The notes under the pieces: generated by a model | Database searches by the model: none | What the model was told of the DNA's origin: nothing | What the model saw: the letters and a program-made list of their open reading frames with translations, nothing else | In this document: positions 1 to 9,686 of the stretch, in pieces | Layout: each line of letters starts with the position of its first letter | How positions within the stretch are numbered: position 1 is the stretch's first letter | Assembly (NCBI GenBank): GCA_000814665.1 | Contig: JWIH01000011.1 | Span: forward strand, 1 to 64,000 | Source: Pseudoalteromonas flavipulchra NCIMB 2033 = ATCC BAA-314 | Lineage (GTDB): Bacteria > Pseudomonadota > Gammaproteobacteria > Enterobacterales > Alteromonadaceae | Reading direction: 5' to 3' | Length of the DNA: 64,000 bases | Position numbers and translations under genes: made by a program

Positions 1-660
<660 letters not shown>

Positions 661-864
661 AAAGTTTTTTTCGAAACCTAAGTTTCGTACTCAATGAATT
701 CTGATTGTTTGTTTCTACTTTTCAAAAAAGTAAAATCAAAACGAATTGACTATATAGTCACTCAGTTACAATTGAGACTCTAAATTTGTTTGCGTCATCT
801 AGCGAACTAGAATCTGCTGTTAGAACTCAATCTGTACGAGTGCCCACACAGATGATTGCTTCAT

Positions 865-878
865 ATTTTTAAAGAACA
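865..878 (-). promoter_or_regulatory. boxA-like antitermination element in the rrn leader
   Basis: The minus strand reads TGTTCTTTAAAAAT in the leader between the P2 promoter and 16S. It resembles the boxA core TGCTCTTTAACA that loads NusB/NusE on rRNA operons. Position and similarity are seen; function is inferred. Confidence 0.5.
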
Positions 879-911
879 TTTCGAAACATTTCGTTGTTTC
901 GAGGGATGTGC

Positions 912-939
912 ATTCTAAGCACTCCCGATTTTTTGTCAA
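912..939 (-). promoter_or_regulatory. rrn promoter P2
   Basis: On the minus strand there is a -35 TTGACA (934-939), a 16-base spacer and a -10 TAGAAT (912-917), about 250 bases upstream of the 16S 5' end. Spacing and hexamers fit a sigma-70 promoter, and tandem P1/P2 promoters are standard for gammaproteobacterial rRNA operons. Confidence 0.75.
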
Positions 940-1058
940 CACTTAATTTTGAATTTCTTGAGAAGTTTTCTCTTAAGATTTCAAAGCTAAGTTTTACTCG
1001 ACTACCAACTCGTTGGCTTATTGCTTTTCAGCGTTGCTCCCCGTGTCGGTGGATGCGC

Positions 1059-1086
1059 ATTATAGGGAGATCCGATTTTAGTGCAA
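1059..1086 (-). promoter_or_regulatory. rrn promoter P1 with GC-rich discriminator
   Basis: On the minus strand there is a -35 TTGCAC (1081-1086), a 16-base spacer and a perfect -10 TATAAT (1059-1064), followed by the GC-rich stretch GCGCATCCACCG. That discriminator is typical of stringently controlled rRNA promoters. An A/T-rich block lies just upstream (about 1090-1120) and could act as an UP element. The ORFs that run through this leader on both strands are not credible genes. Confidence 0.8.
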
Positions 1087-1120
1087 CCCCTTTTTTCATT
1101 AAAACTTATAAAAAAGATGT

Positions 1121-1640
1121 GTTCGAACAAAAAACAAACGAAACATGTCAAAACAGTATGTTTTTTGCTCAGGAAAACCGAATTGAGGTCATGCGAGCCT
1201 ACATAAACTTTAAGCATCACAGTGGAACAACTAAAACAAATGGCGTTATATAGCATCTGTTAGCATATCAACTTGTCTACTTACATATAGAAATCGAAAC
1301 AAAGCCAGGTCAATTCTGCTTTATGTAGAGAAGGTGTACGTAAATTATGTGGAAGTGAAAATGCAAAGCTACTAAGAAGCAGTAAGTCTATCCAATAAGC
1401 AGGACTAGATACCTAAATGATACCTTTTATCGAAAATATGAAGATAGGTGCGTTTATAAAGGTATTGAATACTAACTTTCGATCCTTCTTATTATTGGCT
1501 AGTAGCTATAGTAATGATTCTGGGATCTAAAGAAACAATGTCTAAGTAAAAAAGATGTGGATAAATCAGTAACAGTGGCGTTTTTGTATAATAAAAAAGG
1601 TAAATAAGAAAGATATTAAGAATAAGGAGAATATGCGATA
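1121..1640. other. Intergenic region without recognised gene
   Basis: About 520 bases between the rrn promoters and the end of the tRNA array. It is A/T-rich and short ORFs on either strand show no recognisable protein. A loose inverted repeat (ATACCTTTTAT near 1420, ATAAAGGTAT near 1457) is visible. No clear terminator for the tRNA transcript was found. Confidence 0.6.
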
Positions 1641-1714
1641 TGGAGGCGGAACCCGGAGTCGAACCGAGGTAGACGGATTTGCAATCCGCTGCATGGCCAC
1701 TCTGCCATTCCGCC
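1641..1714 (-). tRNA. tRNA-Cys (GCA), second copy
   Basis: 74 nucleotides including an encoded CCA. The anticodon stem reads CGGATT-GCA-AATCCG in reverse complement, giving anticodon GCA. The T-loop GGTTCGACTCC and acceptor stem GGCGGAA/TTCCGCC are complete. It is the last gene of the array in transcription order and identical to the copy at 2209-2282. Confidence 0.95.
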
Positions 1715-1725
1715 ATGAAGAATAT

Positions 1726-1801
1726 TGGAGCGAGTAACGAGGTTCGAACTCGTGACCTCGACCTTGGCAAGGTCGCGCTCTACCAGCTGAGCTATACTCG
1801 C
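1726..1801 (-). tRNA. tRNA-Gly (GCC), third copy
   Basis: 76 nucleotides, anticodon GCC (loop TTGCCAA), acceptor stem GCGAGTA/TACTCGC, encoded CCA. Identical to the copies at 1953-2028 and 2290-2365. Confidence 0.95.
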
Positions 1802-1844
1802 ATTCCATTTTTCACACTGGTAAATTTGACATGTGAAAAATAAA

Positions 1845-1931
1845 TGGTGCCCGGGGCCGGACTTGAACCGGCACGCTGTTACCAGCGAGGGATTTTAAAT
1901 CCCTTGTGTCTACCAATTCCACCACCCGGGC
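1845..1931 (-). tRNA. tRNA-Leu (TAA), second copy
   Basis: 87 nucleotides with the long class II variable arm. The anticodon arm AAGGGATTTAAAATCCCT gives anticodon TAA, as in E. coli leuZ. CCA is encoded. Identical to the copy at 2086-2172. Confidence 0.95.
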
Positions 1932-1952
1932 ATCGGGTGTGAAAGCAAAAAT

Positions 1953-2028
1953 TGGAGCGAGTAACGAGGTTCGAACTCGTGACCTCGACCTTGGCAAGGT
2001 CGCGCTCTACCAGCTGAGCTATACTCGC
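1953..2028 (-). tRNA. tRNA-Gly (GCC), second copy
   Basis: 76 nucleotides, anticodon GCC, encoded CCA, same sequence as the other two Gly copies in the array. It lies between the two Leu genes. Confidence 0.95.
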
Positions 2029-2085
2029 GTTCCGTTTTGTATATAAAAACCATATAGATTTGTTACATACAAATCCCGATATAAA

Positions 2086-2172
2086 TGGTGCCCGGGGCCG
2101 GACTTGAACCGGCACGCTGTTACCAGCGAGGGATTTTAAATCCCTTGTGTCTACCAATTCCACCACCCGGGC
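2086..2172 (-). tRNA. tRNA-Leu (TAA), first copy
   Basis: 87 nucleotides, class II, anticodon TAA, encoded CCA. Third gene of the array; the first three genes (Gly, Cys, Leu) repeat the order glyW-cysT-leuZ found after pgsA in E. coli. Confidence 0.95.
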
Positions 2173-2208
2173 ATCGGGTTTGCTTTCGCATGTGGATATG
2201 TTGAGAAA

Positions 2209-2282
2209 TGGAGGCGGAACCCGGAGTCGAACCGAGGTAGACGGATTTGCAATCCGCTGCATGGCCACTCTGCCATTCCGCC
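2209..2282 (-). tRNA. tRNA-Cys (GCA), first copy
   Basis: 74 nucleotides, anticodon GCA, encoded CCA. Only 7 bases separate it from the upstream tRNA-Gly, so both must be cut from one transcript. Confidence 0.95.
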
Positions 2283-2289
2283 GCAAATT

Positions 2290-2365
2290 TGGAGCGAGTA
2301 ACGAGGTTCGAACTCGTGACCTCGACCTTGGCAAGGTCGCGCTCTACCAGCTGAGCTATACTCGC
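2290..2365 (-). tRNA. tRNA-Gly (GCC), first copy
   Basis: 76 nucleotides, anticodon GCC, encoded CCA. First gene of the seven-gene array, about 110 bases downstream of the tRNA promoter. Confidence 0.95.
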
Positions 2366-2475
2366 GTTCCATTATTTAAATCTACTTATTTACTAAGCTT
2401 CTCTAAACTTTAACTTGCTAGGTGATGCTATCTAAATTTCATTTAGATGACATACTGCCCTCTCAACACGGACGC

Positions 2476-2503
2476 ATTCTACAGAAGTTCTGGAACGCGT
2501 CAA
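2476..2503 (-). promoter_or_regulatory. Promoter of the tRNA array
   Basis: The minus strand shows a -35 TTGACG (2498-2503), a 16-base spacer and a -10 TAGAAT (2476-2481), followed by the GC-rich GCGTCCG discriminator. This matches the rrn P2 promoter in form and fits stringent control of stable RNA. It lies between pgsA and the first tRNA-Gly. Confidence 0.75.
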
Positions 2504-2574
2504 CATAAAAAATGAATGTTTTGAATCGTTTGCTCAAAATTTATCTAAACCGCTGGGTTTATAATCATTTCAAG

Positions 2575-3120
2575 TCAAGAATTAGTCAATTCTCCTTTTG
2601 CAGCATAGAGATACTGGATCATAGAAACTAATGTTAGCAATGTCGCTATAGCTAAAAGTGCGTAACTTAGCATTGTCATCCAATCTGATAATTGCCAAAT
2701 CAAACCTATAATAGCTAACATCTGTGCAGCTGTTTTGAATTTGCCCAGCCAAGATACTGCAACACTTCCTCTTTTACCTTGTTCAGCCATCCATTCACGC
2801 AGCGCAGAAATAACTATTTCTCTACTAATAATGACAACAGCAGAAATAGTAATGAAATAATTATCATAATGTGTAGCAAGTATCACTAAAGCAACACTGA
2901 CCATCACCTTGTCGGCAACAGGATCTAAAAAAGCACCAAATGGTGTTGACTGTTCCAACTTACGCGCAAGATAGCCATCGAGGATATCGGTAACGGAAGC
3001 TAACCAGAAAATAAAAGCGGCGGCAAAAAACGCCCATGAATAAGGAAGATAAAAAACGACTGCAAACACGGGAATGAGTAGCAATCTAAATGTTGTGAGC
3101 GTATTTGGAATATTCCACAT
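2575..3120 (-). CDS. pgsA: CDP-diacylglycerol--glycerol-3-phosphate 3-phosphatidyltransferase
   Basis: Makes phosphatidylglycerophosphate, the committed step to phosphatidylglycerol and cardiolipin, in the inner membrane. The 181 residues contain the CDP-alcohol phosphotransferase signature D48-G49-x2-A52-R53-x8-G62-x3-D66-x3-D70. Several hydrophobic segments follow, and the length matches E. coli PgsA (about 182). It starts with ATG and lies 42 bases after uvrC, in the conserved order uvrY-uvrC-pgsA-tRNA. Function is assigned from the family signature and gene order together. Confidence 0.95.
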   Translation of the reverse strand: MWNIPNTLTTFRLLLIPVFAVVFYLPYSWAFFAAAFIFWLASVTDILDGYLARKLEQSTPFGAFLDPVADKVMVSVALVILATHYDNYFITISAVVIISREIVISALREWMAEQGKRGSVAVSWLGKFKTAAQMLAIIGLIWQLSDWMTMLSYALLAIATLLTLVSMIQYLYAAKGELTNS

Positions 3121-3162
3121 AACTACTTGGTATTGTCTTTTTTTCTATGTTCGCATGATTGC

Positions 3163-4986
3163 TTAAGCTTTGTCATGCAAATGATTAAATATCTTTTCAG
3201 CCATTTCAGGGCTGATCCCAGGAACTTGCTTTAATTGATGTATATTTGCAGATTTAACTCCCTGCATGCCTCCTAAAAACTTAAGTAGTGCCTGACGTCT
3301 TTTCTGACCTACGCCTTCAATCTCTTCAAGCACAGATTGCGTTCTTTGTTTTTGTCTTTTATTACGATGCCCTGCAATTGCAAAGCGATGTGATTCGTCG
3401 CGGATATGCTGGATAAGGTGTAATGCAGGTGAATCACTTTCGACATTCACCGTTTTACGACCACCATCTATTAGCAATGTTTCTAATCCAGGCTTTCGGC
3501 TTGTGCCTTTTGCAACCCCTATCAGTATCGGCATTTTACTGAGTTGCCAATCAGCGAAGAAAGATTCCGCCCTACCTAACTGCCCCTTACCACCATCAAT
3601 AAAAATAATATCGGGTACTTTCGCTTCATCCGACATTTTGCCGTAGCGCTTATTTAATGCAAAATCCATCGCTGCGTAATCATCCCCTGGGGTGATCCCT
3701 GTGACGTTATATCTGCGATACTCTCTATTGTTTGGCCCTTGACCATCAAATACAACACACGATGCGACCGTGTTTTCTCCCATGGTATGGCTGATATCAA
3801 AACACTCCATTCTTTGAATGTCTGAAAGCCCTAGCACTGCTTTTAGTTTGGCGTATCGTTTGGTGATTGAGTCTTGTACACTTTGTTTAACTTCAATACT
3901 GTTTTGCGCATTTTTATTTGCTAATGCAAGATATTGGGCTCGTTCCCCACGAACGTTACATTTGAAATTAACTTTGCGCTTCGAAACTTGAGTCAGTGCA
4001 GCTTCTAATGCACTTCCTTCTTCTATTTCGAATGGCAATACAATTTCTTTAGCAATTCTAGAGTGGTTACCCGTTGAAATATAATACTGCCCGATGAAAG
4101 AAGTTAGCACTTCATCTGCGCCAGAATCTTTTGGTACTTTTGGAAAATGTGTTTTCGTCCCAAGTACCTTATGCTCCCTTATCATCAGTACATGAATGGC
4201 CACTAAACCGTTCTTCTGCTCATAACCGATGACATCAAGCTCTGCAAAGTTTCCTGCAATGGACTGCTGTTCTTGCATTTGCCTTAATAAAGCAATTTGA
4301 TCTCTGTGTTTTGCTGCTTTCTCAAAATCCAAAGACATACTGGCAGTTTCCATTCGCTCCACCAGCGCTGAGATAACGTCCTGTGAACGTCCCGTCAAAA
4401 ACTGTCGAACCATGGCTACTTGTTCTTGGTATTCTTCGTCGCTTACTTTGCCAACGCATGGTCCTGAACATCTTTTTAACTGATACTGCAAACAAGGTCG
4501 GCTGCGTGCGCGGTAATACGCATCTTCGCATTGCCTAACCGGGAAGATCTTCTGCATTAACCTTAGACTTTCCGATACCGCAGCACTGCTAGGAAAAGGA
4601 CCAAAATATTCGCCTTTTTGTTTTCTACTACCACGATGAAATGCAAGTCTTGGATGTTGATGGGCGCTCAAGAAAATATACGGATAACTTTTATCATCTC
4701 TTAAGAGGATGTTATATCGTGGTTGGTATTTCTTAATTAAGTTATTTTCTAAAAGCAGCGCTTCGGTTTCGGTATTCGTTAGCGTTACTTCAATATGGTC
4801 AATATTACTGACCAATACTCGCGTTTTACTATCTGTGATATTTGAACGGAAGTAGCTAGAAACTCGTTTTTTGAGGTTTTTTGCTTTACCAACATAGATA
4901 ACCTGGTCGTCCACATCGTACATGCGGTACACACCAGGTTCTGTTGTTAATGTCTTAAGGAAAGGTTTGTAATCAAATTCAGTCAT
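3163..4986 (-). CDS. uvrC: UvrABC system subunit C, excision endonuclease
   Basis: Makes both incisions in nucleotide excision repair after UvrA/UvrB damage recognition. The N-terminal GIY-YIG nuclease shows GVY at 18-20 and YVG at 31-33. A UVR (UvrB-binding) helix lies at about 208-242, and a C-terminal RNase H-like domain and tandem helix-hairpin-helix end the 607-residue protein. Cys153, Cys165, Cys173 and Cys177 have the spacing of the cysteines reported to bind an Fe-S cluster in E. coli UvrC. It starts 11 bases after the uvrY stop, so the two are probably co-transcribed. Confidence 0.97.
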   Translation of the reverse strand: MTEFDYKPFLKTLTTEPGVYRMYDVDDQVIYVGKAKNLKKRVSSYFRSNITDSKTRVLVSNIDHIEVTLTNTETEALLLENNLIKKYQPRYNILLRDDKSYPYIFLSAHQHPRLAFHRGSRKQKGEYFGPFPSSAAVSESLRLMQKIFPVRQCEDAYYRARSRPCLQYQLKRCSGPCVGKVSDEEYQEQVAMVRQFLTGRSQDVISALVERMETASMSLDFEKAAKHRDQIALLRQMQEQQSIAGNFAELDVIGYEQKNGLVAIHVLMIREHKVLGTKTHFPKVPKDSGADEVLTSFIGQYYISTGNHSRIAKEIVLPFEIEEGSALEAALTQVSKRKVNFKCNVRGERAQYLALANKNAQNSIEVKQSVQDSITKRYAKLKAVLGLSDIQRMECFDISHTMGENTVASCVVFDGQGPNNREYRRYNVTGITPGDDYAAMDFALNKRYGKMSDEAKVPDIIFIDGGKGQLGRAESFFADWQLSKMPILIGVAKGTSRKPGLETLLIDGGRKTVNVESDSPALHLIQHIRDESHRFAIAGHRNKRQKQRTQSVLEEIEGVGQKRRQALLKFLGGMQGVKSANIHQLKQVPGISPEMAEKIFNHLHDKA

Positions 4987-4997
4987 TTAAAAAGAAC

Positions 4998-5648
4998 TTA
5001 ATGACTGCTATCTATATCGATCATTTTATGGCGAATCGCCAAGTGGGTTAATTCCACATCACCGCTCACATTGAGCTTTTCAAACATGCGATAGCGATAA
5101 CTATTTACCGTCTTAGAGCTCAGGTTCAAGCGATCTGCAATATTTTGTGCTTTCTCACCTTTGGTGATCATGAGCATGATCTGCAATTCTCTTTCCGATA
5201 GCGATTGGAAAGGGTTTTCGTCATTGCGGCCACTAAATTGCGCAAGGGCAATTTGCTGAGCAATTTCTGGCGCAATATAACGCTGACCAGCATTAACTGC
5301 ACGTATTGCATTGATCATTTCATCAGGGCCAGCACCTTTTGTTAGGTAACCATGCGCACCAATTTGCATTACCTTGCTTGGGAAAGGATCTTCACAATGC
5401 ACGGTAAGCACAATAACTTTTACATCTGGACAGTAACGGCAAATCTTTTTGGTCGCTTCCAATCCACCAATACCAGGCATGTTCATGTCCATTAGCACAA
5501 TGTCAGGCTCACTTTGGCGACAAAAGGTTACGGCTTCCTCACCGGTTTTGGCTTCTCCTACCACTTTAAAGCCACGCACATCATCTAAAATGCGTTTTAT
5601 GCCAGTCCTGACAAGTTCATGATCATCAACTAAAAGCACATTAATCAA
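4998..5648 (-). CDS. uvrY: BarA/UvrY (GacA)-type two-component response regulator
   Basis: Receiver domain followed by a LuxR-type helix-turn-helix (roughly 150-205); in gammaproteobacteria this regulator activates Csr small RNAs on signals from BarA/GacS. I start it at a TTG at 5648, two codons inside the longest frame, because the E. coli protein begins at this point and a GAGG stands 8 bases upstream. Numbered this way the phosphoacceptor is Asp54 in LMDMNMPG, as in E. coli. It heads the uvrY-uvrC-pgsA group. Its kinase gene is not in the window. Confidence 0.93.
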   Translation of the reverse strand: MINVLLVDDHELVRTGIKRILDDVRGFKVVGEAKTGEEAVTFCRQSEPDIVLMDMNMPGIGGLEATKKICRYCPDVKVIVLTVHCEDPFPSKVMQIGAHGYLTKGAGPDEMINAIRAVNAGQRYIAPEIAQQIALAQFSGRNDENPFQSLSERELQIMLMITKGEKAQNIADRLNLSSKTVNSYRYRMFEKLNVSGDVELTHLAIRHKMIDIDSSH

Positions 5649-5852
5649 TGGCACACCCTCTACATATATATTGGTAAAAGGAGCGAAGCAACCAACAGCC
5701 CCGCTTCCAGATGTTTGAGATTACCACATATTTTTTAAAAGCATAACGATAGAAACGAGAGAAAAATACAATTTTGATATGAATTAACCAAATAGTTAAT
5801 TAATGAAAGAAGCAGTTTGATTATAATTTCACCGCTTTGTGATTTTAAAGAC

Positions 5853-5881
5853 AGTCGCTATAGCATTTAGCCATAGCGACT
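5853..5881 (-). terminator. Stem-loop after the DAACS gene
   Basis: A 12-base inverted repeat (AGTCGCTATAGC / GCCATAGCGACT, one mismatch) with a 5-base loop lies just past the stop of the symporter gene. The T-run on the minus strand is weak, so a terminator is likely but not certain. Confidence 0.5.
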
Positions 5882-5906
5882 TATAGTAGATTTATTTTTA
5901 TATGAC

Positions 5907-7052
5907 TCAGCTTTGCTTTGAAAATTTATCGACCCAAAGTGCAATCACACCGTCACCGGTTACGTTACATGCCGTGCCAAAACTGTCTTGCGCTAAATAT
6001 AAAGCAATCATCAATGCCACTGCGCCTTCATTAAAACCAAGCATACTCGTCAATAACCCAAGCGCAGACATAACCGCGCCACCCGGCGCACCAGGAGCCG
6101 CAATCATTACGACACCAAGCATAAAGATGAATGGCAACATTTCCGACAATGACGGGACAACCATCTCAGGAGAAAGCAGCATCACAGCCATTGCACAAGT
6201 CACTATGGTAATAGTCGACCCTGACAAATGGATGGTGGCACAAAGTGGTACGGTAAAATTGGCAACCTCTTCGTTAACATTATTAGATTTACTTGCACGA
6301 AGAGACACAGGAATAGTTGCCGCGCTCGACATAGTACCAATAGCGGTAAAATACGCAGGTAGCATATTTTTGATTAATTCCAATGGATTTCTACCAAGTA
6401 ACAGGCCGCTCACCACAAACAAAGTGCTTAGCCATAGCCAATGCATAATAATCGCGGCAAGCAGTACCACGCCAAACGTACTCAGGGTGTCGAATACCGT
6501 ACCAGCTACTGCCATTTCAGCAAAAACACCGGCGATGTAAAGCGGTAATACTGGAATAATAACTTTCGCAAGCAGTGCATCTACCACATCTCTCGCTTCG
6601 TCAGTGACACCTTTAAGTTTAGTTAAACCGCACTGACTCATCCCAATACCAAAGATAAATGCCGTTGCAAGTGCCGTCATCACTCCCATTAGCGGAGGGA
6701 TCTCGATATTAATAAAGCTCTTAAGATGAGATTCTTCCACGGCTTGATAAGCAACGCCCCCGTCAAAGAATGGGATGAAAGCATTAACTAATAAAAATGC
6801 TAATGTGCCAGCAATAATGGTTGACCCATAAGCAAAGCCGACTGTCTTACCAAGCAAGTGGCCCGATCCCTTTGGTAAGCCTGCTATACCCGAAGCAATA
6901 AAAAGCAGGATTATCAGAGGAATAGTAAAGCTGATAAGTTGCCCTATGATCACCTTGAAGGTGTATAAGAGCTCAACTAACACAGTCGGCAAGTACAGAC
7001 CCGCCAACATACCAGCGACGATACCCGCCACTAGCTTCAATATAAGAGACAT
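5907..7052 (-). CDS. Dicarboxylate/amino acid:cation symporter (DAACS/SLC1 family)
   Basis: An inner-membrane secondary transporter of 381 residues, nearly all hydrophobic, with about eight membrane segments and re-entrant loops. The C-terminal stretch with APGAPGG and the following DSFGTACNVTGDG corresponds to the conserved substrate- and sodium-binding segment of GltP-type symporters. At 381 residues it is somewhat shorter than usual (400-430). The substrate (glutamate, aspartate, a C4-dicarboxylate or another amino acid) cannot be told from sequence. It is transcribed divergently from the DUF5916 gene at 7264. Confidence 0.85.
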   Translation of the reverse strand: MSLILKLVAGIVAGMLAGLYLPTVLVELLYTFKVIIGQLISFTIPLIILLFIASGIAGLPKGSGHLLGKTVGFAYGSTIIAGTLAFLLVNAFIPFFDGGVAYQAVEESHLKSFINIEIPPLMGVMTALATAFIFGIGMSQCGLTKLKGVTDEARDVVDALLAKVIIPVLPLYIAGVFAEMAVAGTVFDTLSTFGVVLLAAIIMHWLWLSTLFVVSGLLLGRNPLELIKNMLPAYFTAIGTMSSAATIPVSLRASKSNNVNEEVANFTVPLCATIHLSGSTITIVTCAMAVMLLSPEMVVPSLSEMLPFIFMLGVVMIAAPGAPGGAVMSALGLLTSMLGFNEGAVALMIALYLAQDSFGTACNVTGDGVIALWVDKFSKQS

Positions 7053-7263
7053 AGTTACTTCCTAGCAGATTTTCAAAGGCGTTGTTGTAACATGTTTTTG
7101 ACCACCTTTGCTATTAATTCGATGGAGATAAATAGATTTGTACATTTTATGTATACATATTCGCCACCTAACGTAAATAATTGCAACTTGACGAAAATAA
7201 ATTGTTTCAGCTCATTGCATATTATCTAATACTGGAAAAAGTCTCTGTAAAATAATTAAATTC

Positions 7264-9558
7264 ATGCTTAAAGCTGTAACCTACTCTTTTTTCGCGCTTA
7301 GTCTATCTAGCCAAACATGGGCACTAGACCCAAATAAAATCCCATTTATCGATAGTTCTGCAAAAATTGATGGTGTACTTGAAGCCGATATTTGGCAACG
7401 TGCATTAGAAATAGATATCAACAACATCACTTGGCCATACGAGAACCAATCAAGTCCAGTACAAACTAAGGCCTACGTATATGAAAATGGTCAATCTTTG
7501 TTTATCGCTTTTGATGCAAAGGATCCTAATCCTAAGTTGATCCGCGCATTTTATCGTGACCGTGACCGCGCCTGGGAAGATGATCTTGTCGGCATTAAAA
7601 TTGATTCATTTAACAATGCCCAAAGCGCTTACCAGTTTTTCATCAATCCACTAGGTGTACAACAAGACTCAATTGAAAACGAACTCACTAAAAGTGAGAA
7701 TGGTTCTTGGAATGGGATCTGGGATAGCGTCGGAAAGATAAACAAAGACGGTTATGTTGTTGAAGTTGAAATCCCACTCCGTGTATTAAATTTTAACGAC
7801 TCCCTCGAGCGCAAAACCATGGCTTTAGAGTTTCTGCGTTTTTATCCGAGAAATGAAAGGTTGCGCATCTCCAGCATGCAATTGCGACATGCAAACTCTT
7901 GCTGGATCTGTCAAATGCCGAAATATCAAGGATTTGCTAAGGCTAAGCAAGGGAGTAACTTTGCCGTTATTCCAACACTAGTCACCAATAGGCGAGAATC
8001 TCGCGACATAGATGATGGTATCGCAGAGCCATGGCAAGCCGACAATAATGTCGAGCCGGGTTTAGACGTCAAGTGGGCTATCACACCAGATATGACGCTA
8101 AACGCAACATTAAACCCTGATTTCTCACAAGTTGAAGCTGACACGGGACAATTGAGCGTTAACAATAGCTTTAGCCTATTTTTCCCTGAAAAACGGGCGT
8201 TCTTTTTAGATAATTCCGATTACTTTTCTTCTCACCTTAACCTTATTCATACTCGGAACATTTCAGCACCCGATTATGGCATCAAGCTTACCGGTAATAA
8301 AAACGGTCACACTTTTGCAGGATTTATTGCCAACGATGAAAGACTCAATGTCGTTGTTCCCGGAAATCTGGGCTCGAGCGTTGTCTCATTAGAAAGAAAA
8401 AGCCAAAACATGGCACTGAGATATCGTCATGACCTAAACAAAACCTTGTCAGTAGGCGTGACATCGACGACCAGGCAAAGCGACGACTATCGCAACCAAG
8501 TTGCGAGTATAGACGCCAAATACAAGCCAACAGATAACGATACCTTACAAGTACAGTTAATTGGCTCAGATACAGACTATGATAGCGCTTTTGCTGAAGC
8601 GTTATGTGATAGTATGCTCGCGGAGTGCGACCTAAACGAAAGTGTACTCAGAGTGATTGACGAAGATGACCGTGGTGCTGGCTATTACGTTAATTATGAG
8701 CACAATCGCAAGCACTGGAAGGCATTTACCAGCTATCAAGCTCGCGATGCAGCACTTAGAACCGATATGGGCTTTATCACTCAGGTCGACTTTAATAAAT
8801 TTCTTTTTGGCGGTGAGTACCGTTGGTATGGCGATGACAACAACTGGTGGAACCGTGCACGTTGGTACGCCGACTGGGATATTTCCCACAACGAGCAAGG
8901 CGAGTTATTAGAAAAAGAAGTGCAAACCAACTTTGCAGTTGACGGCCCATTGCAAAGCTTTCTTGATTTCGGTGTTGAACATAGAAAACGCACTGGACTG
9001 CGACATGATGAAACCCGTTTAGCGATTGACGGCAATACCGATCTATTTACCGAGAATTCACAGTGGACCTATATGGAGTTCAAGCCAATGGCCGGCGTTT
9101 TCGCAGGCTTAAACTTAAGTAAAGGAAACCGCGTTGACCTTGCAAACAACCGTCTTGGTGATTTGTATTTCGCCCGTCCGGTTATTAACGTCAATCTTGG
9201 CAAACATTTTGAAGTTAGATTGCGCCATACATTCGAAAAAATGAAAGCGAATGGCGCGGAAGTTTATACCGCAAATCTGAGCGATATACGCCTGACTTAC
9301 CAATTTAACATTAATAGCTATCTGAGATTGGCAATCATCAACACGGATATTTCGAGAAACCAGAGCAATTATAATGACGATGTTGATGCGACTTATAAAA
9401 GTATCAGCACCCAACTGCTCTATTCCTACAAACTAAACCCACAAACCGTTTTCTTTGCAGGCTATTCCGATCACGGTTATCAAGACGATGATTTGTCAAA
9501 GATAACTAAAGACGAAAAGACGGTATTTATGAAGTTCAGTTATGCCTTGTTGATTTAA
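7264..9558 (+). CDS. Secreted CBM9-like/DUF5916 outer-membrane protein
   Basis: 764 residues with a signal peptide ending near ALA/WALD (about 21). A carbohydrate-binding-module-9-like beta-sandwich follows (about 25-210; IDG at about 35-38, then WED and a PLGVQQD segment). The rest is a long, strongly alternating beta-rich part that ends in aromatic strands, as expected for a DUF5916 outer-membrane barrel. FFPEKRAFFLDN is the motif most typical of the family. The role is unknown; many relatives sit near peptidase or TonB-receptor genes. A paralogue lies at 59833-62022. It is monocistronic here. Confidence 0.8.
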   Translation: MLKAVTYSFFALSLSSQTWALDPNKIPFIDSSAKIDGVLEADIWQRALEIDINNITWPYENQSSPVQTKAYVYENGQSLFIAFDAKDPNPKLIRAFYRDRDRAWEDDLVGIKIDSFNNAQSAYQFFINPLGVQQDSIENELTKSENGSWNGIWDSVGKINKDGYVVEVEIPLRVLNFNDSLERKTMALEFLRFYPRNERLRISSMQLRHANSCWICQMPKYQGFAKAKQGSNFAVIPTLVTNRRESRDIDDGIAEPWQADNNVEPGLDVKWAITPDMTLNATLNPDFSQVEADTGQLSVNNSFSLFFPEKRAFFLDNSDYFSSHLNLIHTRNISAPDYGIKLTGNKNGHTFAGFIANDERLNVVVPGNLGSSVVSLERKSQNMALRYRHDLNKTLSVGVTSTTRQSDDYRNQVASIDAKYKPTDNDTLQVQLIGSDTDYDSAFAEALCDSMLAECDLNESVLRVIDEDDRGAGYYVNYEHNRKHWKAFTSYQARDAALRTDMGFITQVDFNKFLFGGEYRWYGDDNNWWNRARWYADWDISHNEQGELLEKEVQTNFAVDGPLQSFLDFGVEHRKRTGLRHDETRLAIDGNTDLFTENSQWTYMEFKPMAGVFAGLNLSKGNRVDLANNRLGDLYFARPVINVNLGKHFEVRLRHTFEKMKANGAEVYTANLSDIRLTYQFNINSYLRLAIINTDISRNQSNYNDDVDATYKSISTQLLYSYKLNPQTVFFAGYSDHGYQDDDLSKITKDEKTVFMKFSYALLI

Positions 9559-9578
9559 ATATAAAACTTTAAATAACT

Positions 9579-9616
9579 ATTGGCTATAAGCAAATTTGAT
9601 ATATCTTATAGCCAAT
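9579..9616. repeat. Perfect 12-bp inverted repeat upstream of cysK
   Basis: ATTGGCTATAAG (9579-9590) and CTTATAGCCAAT (9605-9616) flank a 14-base loop. It lies 20 bases after the DUF5916 stop and 70 bases before cysK. The following TCTTTCCTTTCGTTTT is T-rich, so it may terminate the upstream gene; an operator role is also possible. Confidence 0.6.
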
Positions 9617-9686
9617 CTTTCCTTTCGTTTTGCGAAATGCGCAGTAAAGTGATGGAATACAAGCAAACCTAGATTAGGGAACACAA

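Noticed and set aside
1492..2413. Several ORFs over the tRNA array with repeated MPRSRSRVRTSL and similar segments
   Set aside because: They are translations of the repeated tRNA-Gly, -Leu and -Cys genes, not proteins.
5902..6540. 212-codon plus-strand ORF opposite the DAACS symporter
   Set aside because: Antisense shadow of a clear membrane-protein gene; low-complexity, no ribosome site.
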